A stretch of DNA of 64,000 bases from Ruegeria_C sp041537925 (lineage in GTDB: Bacteria > Pseudomonadota > Alphaproteobacteria > Rhodobacterales > Rhodobacteraceae). Shown here piece by piece: positions 25,562 to 33,411 of this stretch. A program made the translations under genes and the position numbers. Numbering within the stretch: position 1 is the first letter of the stretch; each line of letters begins with the position of its first letter. The DNA is taken from positions 1-64,000 of the forward strand of contig NZ_JBGOSH010000015.1 of NCBI RefSeq assembly GCF_041537925.1, written 5' to 3'. The notes beneath the pieces are model-generated. The model searched no databases, was not told where the DNA came from, and saw only the letters and a program-made list of their open reading frames with translations.

Positions 25562-26644
25562 TCAGTCATAGCTGAGCGACAGGGTTTTCGACATTGGCAG
25601 CGACTGGCAGGTCAGGATCGCCCCGTTTGCAATGTCCGCGTCCTCCAGCGCCATACGGGCGCGCATGTGGACCTCGCCTTTGGTCAACTTGGCGCGGCAG
25701 GCGCCGCAAACTCCAGACTGGCAGGAAAAAGGGGGTTTCAGTCCGGCGGAATTGGCCGCTTCGAGAACCGTTTTCCCCTTGGCCACGTTGATTGAGTGTT
25801 GAAAGCCGTCCAGCGTGATCTCTGCCGTTGCGGCCATGCCTTCGACGCTGGCGTCAAGCTCTGCCGCGCCGCCATAGCTTTCCATGTGGATGCGTATTGC
25901 GGGCACGTCGAGCGACATGAGTGCGGCCTTCACCGCCATGTTCATCCCACCCGGCCCACAGATGTAATACTGCGCATCCTGCGCATAGGGCGGGTTCTCG
26001 GCGATCAGCGCCTCGATCGCGGGTTTGTCGATGATGCCCTTGCGCCAGTAGTTGGCAGAAGACCAAAAGCCTGGTTTGGAAAAGATGTGGTGGATCGTCA
26101 TCCGGTCGGGGTTCGTTTCCCGAACGGCGTTCAGCTCATCCTGCAACAGAATGGATTTTTCATTGGTGTTGCCATAGGCCAGATGAGCGAAGGAGCTGGG
26201 CTCTGCTGCCATGACCGCGCTGAGCATCGCATAAAGCGGAGTGATGCCCGAGCCCGCTCCAAAGAAGTAATGCGTGCGTCGCGCCGTCGCGCCGGGATCG
26301 AGGCAAAACCCACCAAAGGGTGGCATCACGTCGATCACGTCACCTTCTTGTACATTGTCATTGATGTAGTTGCTGATCACGCCATCCCTGACACGCTTCA
26401 CGGTGATCCGCAGCGGATCACCGGAAAAGGGCGACGAAGAAATCGAATAGCTGCGGCGATGGTTCTCTCCGTTTACCGTGAAGCGGAACGACAAATGCTG
26501 GCCTGGTCGCCAAGCGAAGGTTTCGCGCAGCGCTTCGGGCACATCGAACATGACCGTCCTGGCCTTGCTGCCGATTTCGTCGCGGGTGTCCAGAACGGTC
26601 AGAGGGTGGAAATCGCGCAGGTTCAATTGCTTACTCCCAACCAT
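25562..26644 (-). CDS. Ferredoxin-NAD(P)H reductase component of a Rieske oxygenase (PaaE/GbcB-like)
   Basis: 360 residues: an FAD-binding reductase domain (about 15-115, with RRSYSISSSP), an NAD-binding domain (about 120-250, with GAGSGITPLYAM), and a C-terminal plant-type 2Fe-2S ferredoxin (about 275-360). The cluster cysteines lie in CQSGVCGAC and a later TCQS. Such proteins pass electrons from NAD(P)H to a terminal Rieske oxygenase. The start overlaps the oxygenase gene by 22 bp, so the two are surely a pair. Last gene of the five-gene TetR operon. The resemblance is to betaine-type oxygenase reductases, but the substrate is not determined. Confidence 0.85.
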   Translation of the reverse strand: MVGSKQLNLRDFHPLTVLDTRDEIGSKARTVMFDVPEALRETFAWRPGQHLSFRFTVNGENHRRSYSISSSPFSGDPLRITVKRVRDGVISNYINDNVQEGDVIDVMPPFGGFCLDPGATARRTHYFFGAGSGITPLYAMLSAVMAAEPSSFAHLAYGNTNEKSILLQDELNAVRETNPDRMTIHHIFSKPGFWSSANYWRKGIIDKPAIEALIAENPPYAQDAQYYICGPGGMNMAVKAALMSLDVPAIRIHMESYGGAAELDASVEGMAATAEITLDGFQHSINVAKGKTVLEAANSAGLKPPFSCQSGVCGACRAKLTKGEVHMRARMALEDADIANGAILTCQSLPMSKTLSLSYD

Positions 26645-27777
26645 TCAAGAACGACCCTTTGATGGTCCAGAACCGGGCTTTCGCCGACGGCGGCGGGACC
26701 GGTTTCGAAATAGGGGGATTTCAGCGATTTCTGCTGCTGCTCACAGGCATAGACGTCCTCGCCGGTGAAGTCGCCCGCGACCATCGGGTCGTCCTCGCTC
26801 ATCGCGTCATGGTCCGCGTATTTTCCACTGAGGCCGAACTTGGTCCAGAACATCGAGGATTTCATCGCCTGCTTGGAAAACTCCCAGCCGGAACTGTTCG
26901 AGACCCGTCCCCGGTTGCTGACCCGGGTCAGTTCCGGGCCGAGTGGTTCGATGATGAAAATGTTCCAGCCGTCTTCTGATCCGGCCAACCCTATGCCAGG
27001 GAACAGCATCGGCACCCAGGCGCCGTTCATATCCTTGGGGATCACCCGCGGCGCAATCAGCTTGCTCTCCTGATTCTTCAGAAAGTCGCCCACTGGTGGC
27101 TCCCAAAACACATAGTGGGGTCCTTCCCAATGGTATTTCGCCGCCTTGTGATCGTACATCTGCAGCGTGTTCGAATGCAGGTGGCTCAGGTGGTAGACGT
27201 CGATATAATTCTCGACCACCACCTTCCAGTTGGCCTTGATCTCGTAGCTGTTGTTCAGCTCTTCATATTCGACCAGTTCTTCGGGAGCATGCGGACCGAT
27301 ATGCGGTTCCACCGGCCCGAACCATTCGGTGATGGTCGGGGCGCCGGGGTCCGGGTGCACAAAGATCATCGATTTCCATATGTCGACCTTGGCGGGTTTC
27401 AGACCCAGACAGGATTTGTCGACCTGACCAAACTCTTCGTGCTCTTCGGGCACCGAGATCAGGTTGCCTTCCAGGTCATAGGTCCAGTCGTGATAGGGGC
27501 AGGTCAGTGCCTTTTGTGTCTTGCCGACGGCGCGGATCAACTGCGTGCCCCGGTGGCGGCAGATATTGTGGAAGGCGCGCAGGCGGCGGTCGCGGCCCAT
27601 CACGACGAATATATTGTTCAGCCCGGCCTGAACGGTAATGAACTGGCCGGGTTCGCTGACATCCTCCATGAATCCCGCATACCGCCAGGTTTTCGAGAAG
27701 ATGTCGCGCATTTCGCGATCGAACCACTCCTGCGAGGAATAAGCATCAACAGGCAGCAGGTGCAGCATTCGGGTCAT
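26623..27777 (-). CDS. Rieske-type non-haem iron oxygenase, catalytic subunit
   Basis: 384 residues. The Rieske cluster ligands are C73, H75, C93 and H96 in the pattern CxH-x17-CxxH. The mononuclear iron site reads N190-x2-D193-x2-H196-x4-H201, followed by a C-terminal catalytic domain. It would insert oxygen or demethylate a substrate using electrons from the adjacent reductase. Sequence character places it near glycine betaine / carnitine / stachydrine-type Rieske oxygenases, but the operon contains no demethylation or formaldehyde genes. The substrate is therefore unassigned. It begins 24 bp after the small membrane protein. Confidence 0.88.
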   Translation of the reverse strand: MTRMLHLLPVDAYSSQEWFDREMRDIFSKTWRYAGFMEDVSEPGQFITVQAGLNNIFVVMGRDRRLRAFHNICRHRGTQLIRAVGKTQKALTCPYHDWTYDLEGNLISVPEEHEEFGQVDKSCLGLKPAKVDIWKSMIFVHPDPGAPTITEWFGPVEPHIGPHAPEELVEYEELNNSYEIKANWKVVVENYIDVYHLSHLHSNTLQMYDHKAAKYHWEGPHYVFWEPPVGDFLKNQESKLIAPRVIPKDMNGAWVPMLFPGIGLAGSEDGWNIFIIEPLGPELTRVSNRGRVSNSSGWEFSKQAMKSSMFWTKFGLSGKYADHDAMSEDDPMVAGDFTGEDVYACEQQQKSLKSPYFETGPAAVGESPVLDHQRVVLEWLGVSN

Positions 27778-27801
27778 TTGGGTACTCCTCAGGTGGCCGG
27801 A

Positions 27802-28053
27802 TCAGGCCGGAACTGGAAAGAAATCAAGGGTGACAAGCATCAGGCCCAGCACGATCCAGGCGATCTGGATCAGCCAGAACAGGACCGGGTCCTCGGCTCG
27901 TGTCACGTCAGAAATCAGGAAGGCATGGCCCGAGTAGAAGTTCGGGATCGTCCAATAGAGGAACAGTAGCCCCCAGAGCGACTGATAGCCCAACGCCGTG
28001 GCGATCATCAGCGCCGCGAAGATCAAGTAGTTGAGAGAACGGGCCTGCGTCAT
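27802..28053 (-). CDS. Small membrane protein of the Rieske operon, unknown family
   Basis: 83 residues with two or three hydrophobic helices (about 8-25, 27-42 and 57-80) and a short polar loop containing SDVTRAEDP. The ATG overlaps the stop of the TetR gene (ATGA), so it is translationally coupled. It is rich in aromatic residues (Trp, Tyr, Phe). I do not recognise the family. Its position directly before a soluble Rieske oxygenase suggests a membrane anchor, substrate-delivery or quinone-contact role; that is inference. Confidence 0.75.
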   Translation of the reverse strand: MTQARSLNYLIFAALMIATALGYQSLWGLLFLYWTIPNFYSGHAFLISDVTRAEDPVLFWLIQIAWIVLGLMLVTLDFFPVPA

Positions 28054-28643
28054 GACCCACCGTCCAATCCTTCCAGCAGCTTACGCGCGATGGTTTGCGC
28101 GGTCTGCGTCCAGCCATGCGGCATATCCAAAGGCGCAAGAGACGCCACATTCAGATAAAGCGCTACGATGCCATGGGCCGCGGCATTGATCGCGTGATCG
28201 CCGGCTTGCGGGTTGTCTTGACGCAGAACTCTGGCGATCGCCGCCTCGAACCCCAACAGGGACTCGCGACAAGCGGTGCGCAGGTCCGCGTCTTCGGCGG
28301 CGCGTGCTGTCAGTGCGGCGAAGGCCAGCACCATGTCCGGTGACGACCCGGTCGTGTCTGAAAACAGATATTCCACCAAGGCCGCTCCGGGCGCGTCCCC
28401 GGGCAAGGCGGCGATCAACGCCTCGGTCTGTTCGGCAAAGCTGTGCAGAACATGATCCTGCAGTGCCGCGATCATGTCTTCCCGGTTGCCCAAGTGATGC
28501 CGGATCAATGGTCGGGTCAGCCCGGCCTCGGCTGCGATCTGGGTCAGAGAGGCGCCCTCCAACCCAAAGCGTGCCACACATCGAACCAATGCCTGCATCA
28601 CCTGCGCATAGCGTTCGTCGCGGTTTGAAGGACGCCCAGCCAT
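28050..28643 (-). CDS. TetR-family transcriptional regulator
   Basis: 197 residues. An N-terminal TetR helix-turn-helix (about 25-50, ASLTQIAAEAGLTRPLIRHH) is followed by an all-helical ligand domain. Second gene of a five-gene operon whose promoter is flanked by two copies of GCTGTC-N5-TGACAA; this protein is the obvious candidate to bind them. The start comes one base after the DUF2141 stop. Ligand unknown, but likely the substrate or product of the Rieske oxygenase. Confidence 0.88.
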   Translation of the reverse strand: MAGRPSNRDERYAQVMQALVRCVARFGLEGASLTQIAAEAGLTRPLIRHHLGNREDMIAALQDHVLHSFAEQTEALIAALPGDAPGAALVEYLFSDTTGSSPDMVLAFAALTARAAEDADLRTACRESLLGFEAAIARVLRQDNPQAGDHAINAAAHGIVALYLNVASLAPLDMPHGWTQTAQTIARKLLEGLDGGS

Positions 28644-28644
28644 G

Positions 28645-29091
28645 TCAGTTCCAGTATTTCAGCCGCAACGTCGACCCAGCCGTCTCGCCGGTGGCGACAG
28701 CCGCGTCTTCGAATTTTGACGGCAGGCCACGGCGTCCCATGGCGGCAAAGGCATAGCCCTCGGTCGGCACCTCGCCATTCATACCCAGATCGCCGTCCAG
28801 ATCTTCGTCATGCAGGGCGGCAAAGGCATAAGTTCCGTGGGGTAGGTCGTGAAAGGTGACCGAAACCTTTGTGTTGGCAGCTGGGATTTGGGCCAGCGCG
28901 ACAGCTTTGGCCACGTCCATCGCCTCAAAGGCGTCGGCCTGATCAAAGGCTGCCACGATCACCGCGCCATTCCCATTGCGAACCCCGTCGACGGTTACCG
29001 AAAGCGGCGCGGTTTCAACCGCTTGGGCGAAGGCCGCGCAGCTGGTAGCAGCGGTAAGAGCCGTGAGTGAGAGGAGTTTGAAAGATCGCAT
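28645..29091 (-). CDS. DUF2141 exported protein
   Basis: 148 residues with a Sec signal peptide (cleavage after AQA near residue 24), then a DUF2141 domain: a beta-rich fold with VRNGNGAVIVAAFD, the FHDLPHGTYAFAALHDED block with a putative metal-binding acidic loop (DEDLDGDLG), and the C-terminal G-RG-PS-F pattern. DUF2141 proteins are periplasmic and of unknown function. It is the first gene of the TetR-Rieske operon, 24 bp or so from the predicted transcript start, with AAGGTG as ribosome site. Confidence 0.85.
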   Translation of the reverse strand: MRSFKLLSLTALTAATSCAAFAQAVETAPLSVTVDGVRNGNGAVIVAAFDQADAFEAMDVAKAVALAQIPAANTKVSVTFHDLPHGTYAFAALHDEDLDGDLGMNGEVPTEGYAFAAMGRRGLPSKFEDAAVATGETAGSTLRLKYWN

Positions 29092-29105
29092 CTAGTCACC
29101 TTAAG

Positions 29106-29122
29106 TTGTCAGCCATGACAGC
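29106..29122. promoter_or_regulatory. Palindromic operator, copy 1 (covers transcript start)
   Basis: On the minus strand this reads GCTGTCATGGCTGACAA, with perfect TGTCA-N4-TGACA arms. It shares GCTGTC-N5-TGACAA with copy 2. It abuts the predicted -10 and covers +1 of the five-gene operon. Confidence 0.7.
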
Positions 29123-29150
29123 ATTTAGGCGCGTATGCATTAGTTGTCAA
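29122..29150 (-). promoter_or_regulatory. Promoter of the DUF2141-TetR-Rieske operon
   Basis: A consensus -35 TTGACA (29145-29150 on the minus strand), a 17-base spacer, and TAAATG (29122-29127) as -10. Transcription would start near 29115, about 24 bases before the DUF2141 start codon. Both elements overlap the paired palindromes. Confidence 0.65.
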
Positions 29151-29160
29151 TAGAGACAGC
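29144..29160. promoter_or_regulatory. Palindromic operator, copy 2 (covers -35)
   Basis: On the minus strand this reads GCTGTCTCTATTGACAA, sharing GCTGTC-N5-TGACAA with copy 1. The two sites start 38 bp apart. The right arm contains the TTGACA -35 hexamer, so a bound repressor would block RNA polymerase directly. Confidence 0.65.
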
Positions 29161-29194
29161 TTATTGTTTGGAAAGCACCCCTGCACGAGCGTAC

Positions 29195-30292
29195 CTAGCC
29201 GGCTGTTGCTGTAGCGGAAGCCTTGCACCGCTCGGCCATCTTTTCGGGATGAAAGGTCAGCCCCCCGAACAAAGCCTGCGCCCAGTGCAAGGCTCCGGAT
29301 GTCAGCAGGAACACCTCGGGTATGATCACCCATTCTCCGATCCATGCGCCGCCAGACCTTTCGTGTTCATGCAAGGTGAACTCTCCGAACTGTTCGGCTT
29401 TCTGTCGGCCAAGACGGGAAACCGCTTCCATGAACTCGGAGGCTCGCTGATTGCGCTTGTGGTGCATGGAAGAGGACGCGCCCTTGCCGTTCGCAGACGC
29501 CTCCGAGGCTTCGGCAATATCGGACGATGACAGCAGATTGACGTTGTGAGCGATCTTGCAGAGTGTGGCGCACAGGGCACCCAGAGCGGTCACTACATCT
29601 GCAATCCCGTCCCGCGCGTTTTGCCAATGGGGCGCTACAACACCGAGCCCGAGCCGTTTCGCAACTGCGGCTTTGACCCGTTCTCCTGACCCATTCTCAT
29701 AGCCGCGCAGATCTCCGACCGGGCCACCGACCTGCACGTTGAGCCCACGATTGGCCGCCTGTTCCAAGGCCTCAACGCGCCGTACCAGTTCCGAACGCCA
29801 CACAGACAGCTTGGTTGTCAGTTGCATGGGGACAGCGTGCTGTCCATTCGTGCGCCCCAGAAGCATGGTCGAAGGGTGGGCACGCATATGGCTGTCCAGA
29901 AGACCGATCAATTGACCCGTAAAGGTCCCTACCTCGGTCAGGCCGAGGTTCATCTGCATGACCATCGCGGTATCCATGATGTCCTGCGTGGTCGCCTTGT
30001 GGTGCACGTGGCAGCCATGCTCTCCCACCAGTGCCCGAAGCTGTTTCACCAGTCCAACGATGGGCCGCCCGACAAGCTCCATCTCGGTGGCCAGAGCGTC
30101 TATGTCCAGATCAGAGATGCTGATCGTTTCGACGGCGGCCGCCGCATCCAATGGGATCAGAGTCAGATCGGCCTGACAGCGGGCGAGAGTCTGTTCGACT
30201 TTCAGCCAGGCGGAGATCGTTGCGTGTTCGGACCAGATCATCCGCATTTCCGCGGAAGAGAAGCAATTGCGGTAGATACGGAAGTCAAGCAT
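29195..30292 (-). CDS. Fumarase/aspartase-superfamily lyase (PcaB / 3-carboxymuconate cycloisomerase-like)
   Basis: 365 residues, shorter than the usual 440-460 for PurB/PcaB and seemingly lacking part of the C-terminal domain. An LGRTNGQHAVP motif matches the conserved TxxQxA-type region with its histidine. The superfamily signature loop is present but altered: GASSSMHHKRNQ, where GSSxMPxKxNP is usual, so both prolines are replaced. Ser, Met, Lys and Asn are retained. It likely eliminates or isomerises a dicarboxylate-like substrate. The 8-bp overlap with tctA indicates use of an acid imported by the Ttt transporter. Start at 30292 is set by GGGAGGG 7 bases upstream. Confidence 0.75.
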   Translation of the reverse strand: MLDFRIYRNCFSSAEMRMIWSEHATISAWLKVEQTLARCQADLTLIPLDAAAAVETISISDLDIDALATEMELVGRPIVGLVKQLRALVGEHGCHVHHKATTQDIMDTAMVMQMNLGLTEVGTFTGQLIGLLDSHMRAHPSTMLLGRTNGQHAVPMQLTTKLSVWRSELVRRVEALEQAANRGLNVQVGGPVGDLRGYENGSGERVKAAVAKRLGLGVVAPHWQNARDGIADVVTALGALCATLCKIAHNVNLLSSSDIAEASEASANGKGASSSMHHKRNQRASEFMEAVSRLGRQKAEQFGEFTLHEHERSGGAWIGEWVIIPEVFLLTSGALHWAQALFGGLTFHPEKMAERCKASATATAG

Positions 30293-31799
30293 CGCCAAGC
30301 CCTCCCTCGGCGATACGGCGTTCTTTCATGATCGACCGGATGCGAAATCCCATGGCGGCAAGTCCGAGCAGCAGAAAACTGGCGGCGATGGGGCGTTCAA
30401 CGAAGATCAGCGCGCCGCCATCGGACATCAGCAAAGACTGCCGGAGTGTTTCCTCGGCCCCTTTGGCCAGCACGAACGAGATCACGAAAGCCGCGACGTT
30501 GAAGTCAAACTTGCGCATTAGCCAGCCGACGAACCCGGCTACAGTCATGACGGTGACATCGAACATCGACCCACGGGCGGAATATGCAGCGACAAAGGCG
30601 GTCAGGAAGATCAAAGGGTACAACACGTTTACTGGAACCTTCAGGATCAGGCGCGCAACCTGCGTGGCGCCGAAATAGCCGATGATCCCATAGGCGAAGA
30701 TACCCAGCATCCCGCAGGCAAAGAGTTGATAGACCAGTTCTTTGTCCGTGAGGAACAGCGTGGGACCGACCTGAATGCCGTGGATCAGAAAGACGCCAAG
30801 CAGGATGGCTCCGATGGTCGAGCCCGGAATGCCGAGGGTCAGAAGCGGTGCCATCGACGGGCCAGACACCGCGTTGTTGGCGGCCTCAGGCGCGGCAACG
30901 CCTTCCAATGCGCCCTTGCCCCATTGTTCGGGGTTCTTGGCGCGACGCTTGCCTTCACCATACGAGATGAACGCCGCGATGGCCGAGCCAAGACCCGGCA
31001 GAACGCCGATACCGGCGCCGATGAATCCGCCGCGAATGACATGCGGGATACAGGGTTTGAATTCCTCATAGGTGAGGGTGTGCCCGCTTGGATCGCTTTC
31101 GTTTTCCCTGACCTCGCCCTTGGCTTTCTTGCGCTCTTCAAGCTGCGCAAAAACTTCGCCAAGAACAAAAACACCGATCATGAGCGGCACCAGACCGATG
31201 CCATTGGACAGTTCGAAAGAGCCGAACGTGTACCGCTCCTCGCTCGAGATCGGATCGAGACCGACCATGGCCACCAGGATGCCAAGCAGGGCCGAGATCA
31301 GACCTTTGGTAACGGATTTACCGATCACCGAACCGATCACCACGAAGGCAGCGAAATAGATGGCAAACGTTTCTGGTGGTCCGAGTTTCAATGCGATGGC
31401 GGCGATGAATCCAACACCGACCACGAGCATTATATCGCCCATGAAATCGCCGATAACCGACGAGATCGTTGCCACCTTCATCGCTTTTCCGGCTTTGCCT
31501 GCGCGGGCCAGCGGATAGCCATCGATCTGCGTTGCGGCACTTGCCGCTGTACCGGGAGTGTTGAACAGGATCGCGGCAACCGAGCCGCCGTAGCGCCCGG
31601 ATTTGCCAATCACGTAGAGAAACGCCAGCGCGAAAAGAGGTGGCATGTAAAAAGTGATGGGCAGAAGCATCGCAATGGCTGCGGATGCGGTAAGCCCGGG
31701 CGTGGCGCCAACGATCATGCCGACAGCGGCGGCCAGGACGATTGCGAACAGAAGTGTCGGATCGGTGATGACCGACAAAAGGGCGGGAAAGATCTCCAT
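30285..31799 (-). CDS. tctA: Tripartite tricarboxylate transporter large membrane subunit TctA
   Basis: 504 residues with about 11-12 transmembrane helices. Family blocks include GATPGLTASAAIAMLLP near the N-terminus, the FNTPGTAASAATQIDGYP loop (about 75-92) and GIPGSTIGAILLG later. TctA forms the cation-coupled channel with TctB and receives a carboxylate from periplasmic TctC. The start at 31799 follows the tctB stop by four bases. It overlaps the lyase gene by 8 bp, so transport and metabolism are coupled. Confidence 0.93.
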   Translation of the reverse strand: MEIFPALLSVITDPTLLFAIVLAAAVGMIVGATPGLTASAAIAMLLPITFYMPPLFALAFLYVIGKSGRYGGSVAAILFNTPGTAASAATQIDGYPLARAGKAGKAMKVATISSVIGDFMGDIMLVVGVGFIAAIALKLGPPETFAIYFAAFVVIGSVIGKSVTKGLISALLGILVAMVGLDPISSEERYTFGSFELSNGIGLVPLMIGVFVLGEVFAQLEERKKAKGEVRENESDPSGHTLTYEEFKPCIPHVIRGGFIGAGIGVLPGLGSAIAAFISYGEGKRRAKNPEQWGKGALEGVAAPEAANNAVSGPSMAPLLTLGIPGSTIGAILLGVFLIHGIQVGPTLFLTDKELVYQLFACGMLGIFAYGIIGYFGATQVARLILKVPVNVLYPLIFLTAFVAAYSARGSMFDVTVMTVAGFVGWLMRKFDFNVAAFVISFVLAKGAEETLRQSLLMSDGGALIFVERPIAASFLLLGLAAMGFRIRSIMKERRIAEGGLGDA

Positions 31800-31803
31800 C
31801 GGT

Positions 31804-32274
31804 TTACCCCCGAAACCAGTCGAGCAGGTCGAACACTTCGCCATAAGGCGGAAAGACACCGAGCAGCTCGAAGAAAATGATGTGGAAGATGAGCGGGCAG
31901 ACGACCACAGATGCGGCCATCCCGATCCAGTTACGGACGCCGAAGATATAGAGAACCACCGGCGCAACGATGGCCGTGGGCAGGACATAGCCAAACCAGC
32001 GGAAGGATTGCTGATAGATCAGTGCAACGGCAAACAGGATCAGAATATCCAGGGTACCTGTGCCACCCCCTTCGGCGACATCGTGGCCTGTCTGCGTGGC
32101 ACGCAACCCGCCCAGCAGCAGCAGGCCCGACAGTGCCAGCAAGGCAACCGAGGCTGCGAAAGGCACAATCCCTGCCCATGTGTCGCCGGGGCTTGCCGCC
32201 GGCACCTGCCAGGCACCCCAGATCGCGACCAAAGAAAACAGGGCGAGTACAATTCCTTCGACCACATCTCGCAT
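31804..32274 (-). CDS. tctB: Tripartite tricarboxylate transporter small membrane subunit TctB
   Basis: 156 residues with four transmembrane helices (about 7-24, 38-58, 78-108 and 118-145), the TctB layout. Sequence conservation in TctB is low; the call rests on size, topology and position between tctC and tctA. It likely stabilises TctA. Start follows tctC by 73 bp. Confidence 0.85.
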   Translation of the reverse strand: MRDVVEGIVLALFSLVAIWGAWQVPAASPGDTWAGIVPFAASVALLALSGLLLLGGLRATQTGHDVAEGGGTGTLDILILFAVALIYQQSFRWFGYVLPTAIVAPVVLYIFGVRNWIGMAASVVVCPLIFHIIFFELLGVFPPYGEVFDLLDWFRG

Positions 32275-32347
32275 GGCGTCCTCCCTAGGAAATAGGTGCG
32301 ATGAGTCGGGTGGTCCGGATTTGAAACCGGCCCACCCGGCACCCGCC

Positions 32348-33307
32348 TCAGTTGTTCAGGTTCTGAACCAATGGAGCGGCATCCGCTTGCATCGCGGTCA
32401 ATGCGGCCCTTGCATCGGCCCCGTTGGCAAAAACCGGCCCGGTGCCGCGTTCGGCCAAAAGCTCTGCAAACTCAGGCTTGGCGGCGATCTCTGCCAGCGC
32501 CGTTTCCATGGTGGAAATGACTTCGGCCGGCGTGTCCTTGGGTGCGAACACGATTACCGGAGACGATACTGCTGCGAACGGAACGCCCAACTCGCCGAAG
32601 GACGGAACATCGGACATGATGGTGTCCCGGTCGGCGCTGTTGACGGCCAGAGCGCGCAACTGCTCTTCAAAGCCTCGAAGCTGCTGCACACCGAGGAACC
32701 CAAAATCGGCCTGTTCACCGATCAGCGCGGCGCGGGTCGGTCCGCCACCTTTGAAGGGGACGTCCTGTGCCTCGATCCCGTTGTTTGCAAGGAAGCCCAG
32801 ACCGCCCACGTGATGGAACCCGCCACGACCGGAATGGGCCCAACGCAGCGAACCGGGGTCCGCTTTTGCCGCGTCAATGATATCCTGTACGGACTGATAG
32901 GGGCTGTTGACCGGTACCATGAGCGAGGTACGCAACTGACCGACCTGCGCAACGAAGTCGAAGCTGTCCAGCGCGTCGATCTTGGTGTCGCGCGTCATGG
33001 TCGAAAGCAGGAACGATCCACCCGAGGTCATCATCATCGTGTATCCGTCGGGCCGGGCTCCAACCACGGCGTTGGCGCCGTTGAGGCCACCCGATCCGGG
33101 CTTGTTCACGACGACGACCGGTACGTCCAGCACACCTTCTGCAGCGGCGGAGATAGCGCGCGCATAGGCGTCAGTACCGCCCCCGGCTTTATAGGGCACG
33201 ACCAGGTTGATGGGGCGTTTGGGCCAGTCAGCCGCGTAACCGCTGGCCGTGGTCGCAACCAGCGCGGCTGCTGCCGTTATCGCACCAAGGAATGCTCTGC
33301 GTTTCAT
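32348..33307 (-). CDS. tctC: Tripartite tricarboxylate transporter substrate-binding protein TctC (Bug family)
   Basis: 319 residues with a signal peptide (about 1-26, cleavage after YAA). The Bug/TctC fold is shown by WPKRPINLVVPYKAGGGTD at the start of the mature protein and NKPGSGGLNGA (about 85). It captures a small carboxylate in the periplasm for TctAB. The start at 33307 is the conserved MKRRAFLG; GGAG precedes it. First gene of tctC-tctB-tctA-lyase and divergent from a LysR gene. Confidence 0.92.
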   Translation of the reverse strand: MKRRAFLGAITAAAALVATTASGYAADWPKRPINLVVPYKAGGGTDAYARAISAAAEGVLDVPVVVVNKPGSGGLNGANAVVGARPDGYTMMMTSGGSFLLSTMTRDTKIDALDSFDFVAQVGQLRTSLMVPVNSPYQSVQDIIDAAKADPGSLRWAHSGRGGFHHVGGLGFLANNGIEAQDVPFKGGGPTRAALIGEQADFGFLGVQQLRGFEEQLRALAVNSADRDTIMSDVPSFGELGVPFAAVSSPVIVFAPKDTPAEVISTMETALAEIAAKPEFAELLAERGTGPVFANGADARAALTAMQADAAPLVQNLNN

Positions 33308-33374
33308 TTGGGCTCCTCCAAAATAGTGACGCAGCCTTTCTAGCAGGTGCTTAGATTGTGATTTCTGCAAATAT

Positions 33375-33387
33375 AGCATCTAATGCT
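33375..33387. promoter_or_regulatory. Inverted repeat between tctC and its LysR regulator
   Basis: AGCAT-CTA-ATGCT, a perfect 5-bp inverted repeat, lies 24 bp upstream of the LysR gene and 67 bp upstream of tctC. It is in the usual place for a LysR-type recognition site, though it does not strictly follow T-N11-A. Confidence 0.45.
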
Positions 33388-33411
33388 GCAAAATGGTAAA
33401 GAGTCGAGATC

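Noticed and set aside
30726..31880. Long plus-strand open frame opposite tctA
   Set aside because: Composition is charged low-complexity, and it mirrors a clearly real transporter gene; GC-rich codon bias produces such shadows.
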